From Zunongwangia atlantica 22II14-10F7 (GTDB lineage: Bacteria > Bacteroidota > Bacteroidia > Flavobacteriales > Flavobacteriaceae): a stretch of 64,000 nt of DNA. Of the stretch, positions 60,876-64,000 are shown one piece after another; positions within the stretch are counted from its first letter, which is position 1; each line of letters opens with the position of its first letter. The position numbers and the translations under genes are program-made. The stretch covers positions 183,344-247,343 of the forward strand of contig NZ_ARYN01000007.1 in NCBI RefSeq assembly GCF_002094855.1, written 5' to 3'. The notes under the pieces were generated by a model that was given only the letters and a program-made list of their open reading frames with translations, was not told where the DNA came from and ran no database searches.

Positions 60876-61073
60876 TTACTTTAAACGTAATTGAAGTTTA
60901 ACATTGTTGGTATCAGCATCAGATACTAAAGTACTGTGCGTCAACGCAAGCTTACGTTTTTTAGACTTCTTAGTTAAGATATGACTTTTAAACGCGTGCT
61001 TTCTTTTAATTTTTCCAGAACCTGTAAGCTTAAAACGCTTTTTGGCACTAGATTTTGTTTTCATTTTAGGCAT
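60876..61073 (-). CDS. rpmI: 50S ribosomal protein L35
   Basis: A 65-residue basic protein: [30 protein letters not shown] at the N-terminus and [13 protein letters not shown] in the middle, both typical of bL35. It lies 37 nt after infC and 113 nt before rplT in the conserved operon. Confidence 0.97.
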   Translation of the reverse strand: MPKMKTKSSAKKRFKLTGSGKIKRKHAFKSHILTKKSKKRKLALTHSTLVSDADTNNVKLQLRLK

Positions 61074-61110
61074 GCTATCCTTCTTTTATAATTAAAACTC
61101 TCTTAATTTT

Positions 61111-61674
61111 TTATTTCTTTTTGGAAGTAGTAGGTGCCATAAACATCGTCATTCGTTTACCTTCTAATTTTGGCATTTGTTCTACTTTTCCAAATTCTTC
61201 TAAATCTGTGGCTAGACGTAATAATAGGATTTCTCCTTTATCTTTAAACACGATAGAACGACCTTTAAAAAATACAAATGCTTTTAATTTGGCTCCATCC
61301 TTTAGGAACTTTTCTGCATTTCTTTTCTTAAACTCGTAATCGTGGTCATCTGTATTCGGGCCAAAACGAATTTCCTTAACGACAACTTTACTTGCTTTAG
61401 CCTTCATGGCTTTTTCGCGTTTCTTTTGTTCGTAAAGGAATTTCTTGTAATCCATTGCCTTAACCACTGGTGGATTGGCATTTGGAGAGATTTCCACTAA
61501 ATCAAGTCCTAGATCTTCAGCAATTGCTAAAGCTTTCTCGATAGGATAAACATCCATTTCAACATTATCACCTACCATTCGAACTTCCTTAGCTCTAATT
61601 TTTTGGTTAATTCTGTGTTGATCTTCTTTACGAGTTACTCTTTGTTGTCTCGATTTTTTTCTTCGTATTGCTAT
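61111..61674 (-). CDS. infC: Translation initiation factor IF-3, ATA start codon
   Basis: A 187-residue IF-3. The N-domain ([21 protein letters not shown], about 19-39) and the C-domain ([25 protein letters not shown], about 105-130) are complete. The first ordinary start in frame is an ATG at 61578, which would delete 32 residues including the conserved RIN..IRAKEVR segment. An in-frame TAA ends two codons before ATA at 61674, so translation must start at ATA (or the ATA two codons on). Rare starts are known for infC and allow autoregulation by IF-3's discrimination against them. It starts 16 nt after the thrS stop. Confidence 0.92.
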   Translation of the reverse strand: MAIRRKKSRQQRVTRKEDQHRINQKIRAKEVRMVGDNVEMDVYPIEKALAIAEDLGLDLVEISPNANPPVVKAMDYKKFLYEQKKREKAMKAKASKVVVKEIRFGPNTDDHDYEFKKRNAEKFLKDGAKLKAFVFFKGRSIVFKDKGEILLLRLATDLEEFGKVEQMPKLEGKRMTMFMAPTTSKKK

Positions 61675-61690
61675 GGCTTAAATATTTTAG

Positions 61691-63637
61691 TTAAACTTCA
61701 AACGCTTTTAGCGTTTTTCCAATTTCATTATTAATTATTTGAGCGAATTCTTCTACTGGCATAGTGCCAATATCTCCTTCGCCATGTTTTCGTACAGAAA
61801 TCGTACCATCTTTTGCTTCCTGTTCACCAACAATAAGCATATAAGGGAACTTTTTAACTTCAGCTTCCCGTATCTTTTTTCCAATAGTTTCGTTTCGGTT
61901 GTCTAGTACGGCGCGAATTTCGTGATTTTCTAATAAACTTAAAACTTTTTGGCTATATTTTTCATATTTCTCACTGAGTGAGAGTATGATAGCCTGTTCT
62001 GGCATTAACCATAGCGGGAAGTTTCCTCCGGTATGTTCTAGGAGTATGGCAATAAATCTTTCCATACTTCCAAAAGGAGCTCTGTGAATCATAACAGGGC
62101 GGTGAGATTCGTTGTCACTTCCTTTATATGTCAGGTCAAATCGCTCTGGTAAATTATAATCTACCTGGATGGTGCCAAGTTGCCAGCTTCTGCCAAGTGC
62201 ATCTTTAACCATAAAGTCTAGCTTTGGTCCGTAAAATGCAGCTTCACCGGTTTCAATAATATAATTAAGACCTTTTTCTTTGGCAGCATTTATAATGGCG
62301 TTTTCTGCCTTTTCCCAAACATCGTCACTACCAATATATTTTTCTTTATTTTCAGGATCACGTAAAGAAACCTGTGCTGTAAAGTTTTCGAAACCTAAAC
62401 TATCAAATACATATAAAGTAAGGTCGATTACTTTTTTAAACTCTTCGTCTAACTGTTCAGGAGTACAAAAAATATGTGCATCATCTTGTGTAAAGCCTCT
62501 CACACGAGTTAAACCATGCAATTCTCCACTTTGCTCATAACGATAAACGGTACCAAATTCAGCAAAACGTTTTGGTAGATCACGGTAACTCCACGATTGT
62601 GAATTATACATTTCGCAGTGGTGAGGGCAGTTCATCGGTTTTAAAAGAAACTCTTCACCTTCATGCGGAGTTTTAATGGGTTGAAAGCTGTCTTCTCCAT
62701 ATTTAGCATAGTGGCCAGAGGTTACGTATAATTCCTTATTTCCTATATGAGGGCTAACAACCATCTCATATCCTGCTTTTTTCTGTGCTTTTTTAAGAAA
62801 GTTTTCCAGGCGCTCCCTTAAGGCAGCTCCTTTAGGAAGCCATAATGGTAAACCTTGCCCAACTTTTTGTGAGAAAGTAAAAAGTTCTAATTCTTTACCT
62901 AGCTTTCTATGGTCTCTTTTTTTAGCTTCTTCAAGAAGTTCTAGGTATTCCTTAAGTTCTTTTTGTTTGGGGAAACTTGTGCCATATACACGGGTAAGTT
63001 GTGGATTATTTTCATTGCCTCGCCAATATGCTCCGGCAACATTCATTAATTTCACAGCTTTAATAATTCCGGTATTAGGGATGTGGCCGCCACGACAAAG
63101 ATCTGTAAATGTGTCATGATCGCAAAAAGTGATCGTCCCATCTTCCAGATTTTCTATCAATTCAACTTTAAAAGGATTATCTATTTTTTTATAGTATTCT
63201 AAAGCTTCTTCTTTAGTTACTGCTCGCATTTTAAAATCGTGCTTTCCTCTGGCGATTTCTAGCATGCGATTTTCAATCTTTTGGAAATCACTTTCAGAAA
63301 TTTTTTGTTCACCAAAATCTACATCGTAATAAAAACCATTTTCAATAGCTGGTCCAATAGTTAATTTAGCTCCTGGATATAAATCCTGAATGGCCTGCGC
63401 CATAACGTGGGAAGTAGAATGCCAAAATGCCTGCTTTCCTTCATCATCATTCCATGTATATAAGGTAAGGTTGCCATCTGTTGTTAAAGGAGTGGACGTT
63501 TCTATAATGGTATCATTATATTTTGCTGAAATTACATTTCTTGCAAGCCCGGCACTAATACTTTGTGCTACGTCCATAGGGGTAGAGCCTTGATCAAATT
63601 CCTTAATACTGCCGTCTGGCAATGTTACCTTTATCAT
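61691..63637 (-). CDS. thrS: Threonine--tRNA ligase
   Basis: A 648-residue class II synthetase. A TGS domain (about 1-62) and an editing domain ([23 protein letters not shown] near 72 with the HxxxH pair) precede the catalytic core with motif 2 [31 protein letters not shown] near 365-395, the zinc-binding Cys in [14 protein letters not shown] near 337, and motif 3 [17 protein letters not shown] near 525. The HGTP anticodon-binding domain ends the protein. It charges tRNA-Thr and leads the operon with infC, rpmI and rplT. Confidence 0.97.
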   Translation of the reverse strand: MIKVTLPDGSIKEFDQGSTPMDVAQSISAGLARNVISAKYNDTIIETSTPLTTDGNLTLYTWNDDEGKQAFWHSTSHVMAQAIQDLYPGAKLTIGPAIENGFYYDVDFGEQKISESDFQKIENRMLEIARGKHDFKMRAVTKEEALEYYKKIDNPFKVELIENLEDGTITFCDHDTFTDLCRGGHIPNTGIIKAVKLMNVAGAYWRGNENNPQLTRVYGTSFPKQKELKEYLELLEEAKKRDHRKLGKELELFTFSQKVGQGLPLWLPKGAALRERLENFLKKAQKKAGYEMVVSPHIGNKELYVTSGHYAKYGEDSFQPIKTPHEGEEFLLKPMNCPHHCEMYNSQSWSYRDLPKRFAEFGTVYRYEQSGELHGLTRVRGFTQDDAHIFCTPEQLDEEFKKVIDLTLYVFDSLGFENFTAQVSLRDPENKEKYIGSDDVWEKAENAIINAAKEKGLNYIIETGEAAFYGPKLDFMVKDALGRSWQLGTIQVDYNLPERFDLTYKGSDNESHRPVMIHRAPFGSMERFIAILLEHTGGNFPLWLMPEQAIILSLSEKYEKYSQKVLSLLENHEIRAVLDNRNETIGKKIREAEVKKFPYMLIVGEQEAKDGTISVRKHGEGDIGTMPVEEFAQIINNEIGKTLKAFEV

Positions 63638-63668
63638 GTCTATATATTATAGTCGTTATTATAGTGCG

Positions 63669-63699
63669 CAAAGATAAGAGGTTGTACTTGTTTGCGCAA
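63669..63699 (-). promoter_or_regulatory. Promoter of the thrS-infC-rpmI-rplT operon
   Basis: Minus-strand TTG (63697-63699), a 20-nt spacer and TATCTTTG (63669-63676), a textbook Bacteroidota promoter, about 32 nt before the thrS ATG. Confidence 0.85.
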
Positions 63700-63720
63700 T
63701 ACTAGCTTTTAGTATTTTGT

Positions 63721-63870
63721 GGGCGTTTCACTATATAATATAGTGAACGGGCTATCCACTATATCTTGGCGCTTTGGATTTGGAAAATGTAATTTGGATT
63801 TAAATGTAATCTAAAACACGTTTTATTTTGATGTTTACTGCGCCAAGGATGCCGTTTCTATCCCTAACGC
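63721..63870 (-). ncRNA. Structured intergenic element, copy 2 (upstream of thrS)
   Basis: In the orientation of copy 1 this reads on the minus strand from GCGTTAGGGATAGA (63857-63870) to AACGCCC (63721-63727). GGCATC/GATAGCC flank an 8-bp stem CTTGGCGC/GCGCCAAG (63765-63772 with 63840-63847), and a hairpin TTCACTATA-TTA-TATAGTGAA (63727-63747) precedes the AACGCC end. The helices differ in sequence from copy 1 but keep the same order. Function and transcription unknown. Confidence 0.55.
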
Positions 63871-63955
63871 ATTTTTTTATTTAAATTTAATTTATTGGTA
63901 TATAGATGTTTGTGGTTTTGTTTTAAATTAATTTTAAAATTTGTTGATTTTTATA
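63871..63955. other. AT-rich region without gene
   Basis: Between the structured element and the rightmost promoter there is only very AT-rich sequence; I see no ORF or RNA gene. Confidence 0.5.
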
Positions 63956-63985
63956 TTGTCAAATCGAAATTAGGATATATATTTG
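63956..63985 (+). promoter_or_regulatory. Strong promoter at the right edge for a gene beyond the window
   Basis: TTG (63956-63958), a 19-nt spacer and TATATTTG (63978-63985) followed by GCACCCGC. The perfect consensus and GC-rich start region suggest a stable-RNA (tRNA or rRNA) transcript beginning near 63990, but the gene itself lies outside. Confidence 0.7.
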
Positions 63986-64000
63986 CACCCGCTTAGCCGC

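Overview
The window comes from the chromosome of an AT-rich member of the Bacteroidota, most likely family Flavobacteriaceae. The evidence is the gene content and order (cdsA/psd/LUD/ftsH/rsfS next to birA and pyrE; thrS-infC-rpmI-rplT; bTHX; DASH plus iron-sulfur photolyases), many lipoproteins with short lipoboxes, a TonB-dependent receptor with a carboxypeptidase-like N-domain, almost no Shine-Dalgarno sites, and promoters of the Bacteroidota form TTG-N19/20-TAnnTTTG. No insertion sequence, prophage, CRISPR array, rRNA or complete tRNA gene was seen. It reads as core chromosome.

Layout. 1-1.8 kb: a cut-off lipoprotein, an SDR oxidoreductase and a tiny membrane protein. 1.9-5.6 kb: a compact photolyase/cryptochrome cassette (flavin reductase, a 49-codon DUF2256 zinc-ribbon gene, DASH cryptochrome, FeS (6-4)-type photolyase). 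6-13.6 kb: kmo, a K+/H+ antiporter, msrA, a coiled-coil protein with a degenerate zinc ribbon paired with a Nif3-like protein, and lpxK. 13.8-20 kb: hybrid TPR histidine kinase, gap, lipA, sigma factor, glycosyltransferase. 20-26 kb: fasciclin lipoprotein, murB, aminotransferase, DUF1573, valS. 26.6-34 kb: ACBP, psd, cdsA, LUD protein, ftsH and rsfS, then birA, SRPBCC protein, pyrE and a NUDIX hydrolase. 34-40 kb: M14 peptidase, PQQ-type sugar dehydrogenase with a TonB receptor, and a NUMOD4/HNH protein. 40-47 kb: coaD, ddl, a PASTA protein, rluD, yaaA, a HAD phosphatase, a mismatch-glycosylase-like protein and small genes including bTHX. 47.4-54.8 kb: complete trp operon (leader-E-G-D-C-F-B-A). 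54.9-60 kb: yceI, nitroreductase, marR, two rhodaneses, subtilisin-like protease and an outer-membrane barrel. 60.4-63.6 kb: rplT, rpmI, infC, thrS.

Most interesting signals. (1) A full transcription attenuator in front of trpE: a 20-codon leader with three consecutive Trp codons, mutually exclusive helices and an intrinsic terminator, under a textbook promoter that places the start of the RNA at the leader ATG. (2) Two copies of one structured intergenic element (trpE-trpG gap and upstream of thrS) that share GCGTTAGGGAT and AACGCC ends while their internal helices differ in sequence and stay paired. (3) Non-canonical start codons: ATA for infC and probably ATT for the glycosylase-like gene. 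(4) Stop-codon-dense short repeats that begin at or just after stop codons (coaD, NUMOD4 gene, trpF, trpC). (5) A PQQ-dehydrogenase/TonB receptor pair that may be a cofactor-import and use unit. (6) A MarR operator over its own promoter, and a divergent pyrE/NUDIX pair with only 7 bp between start codons.
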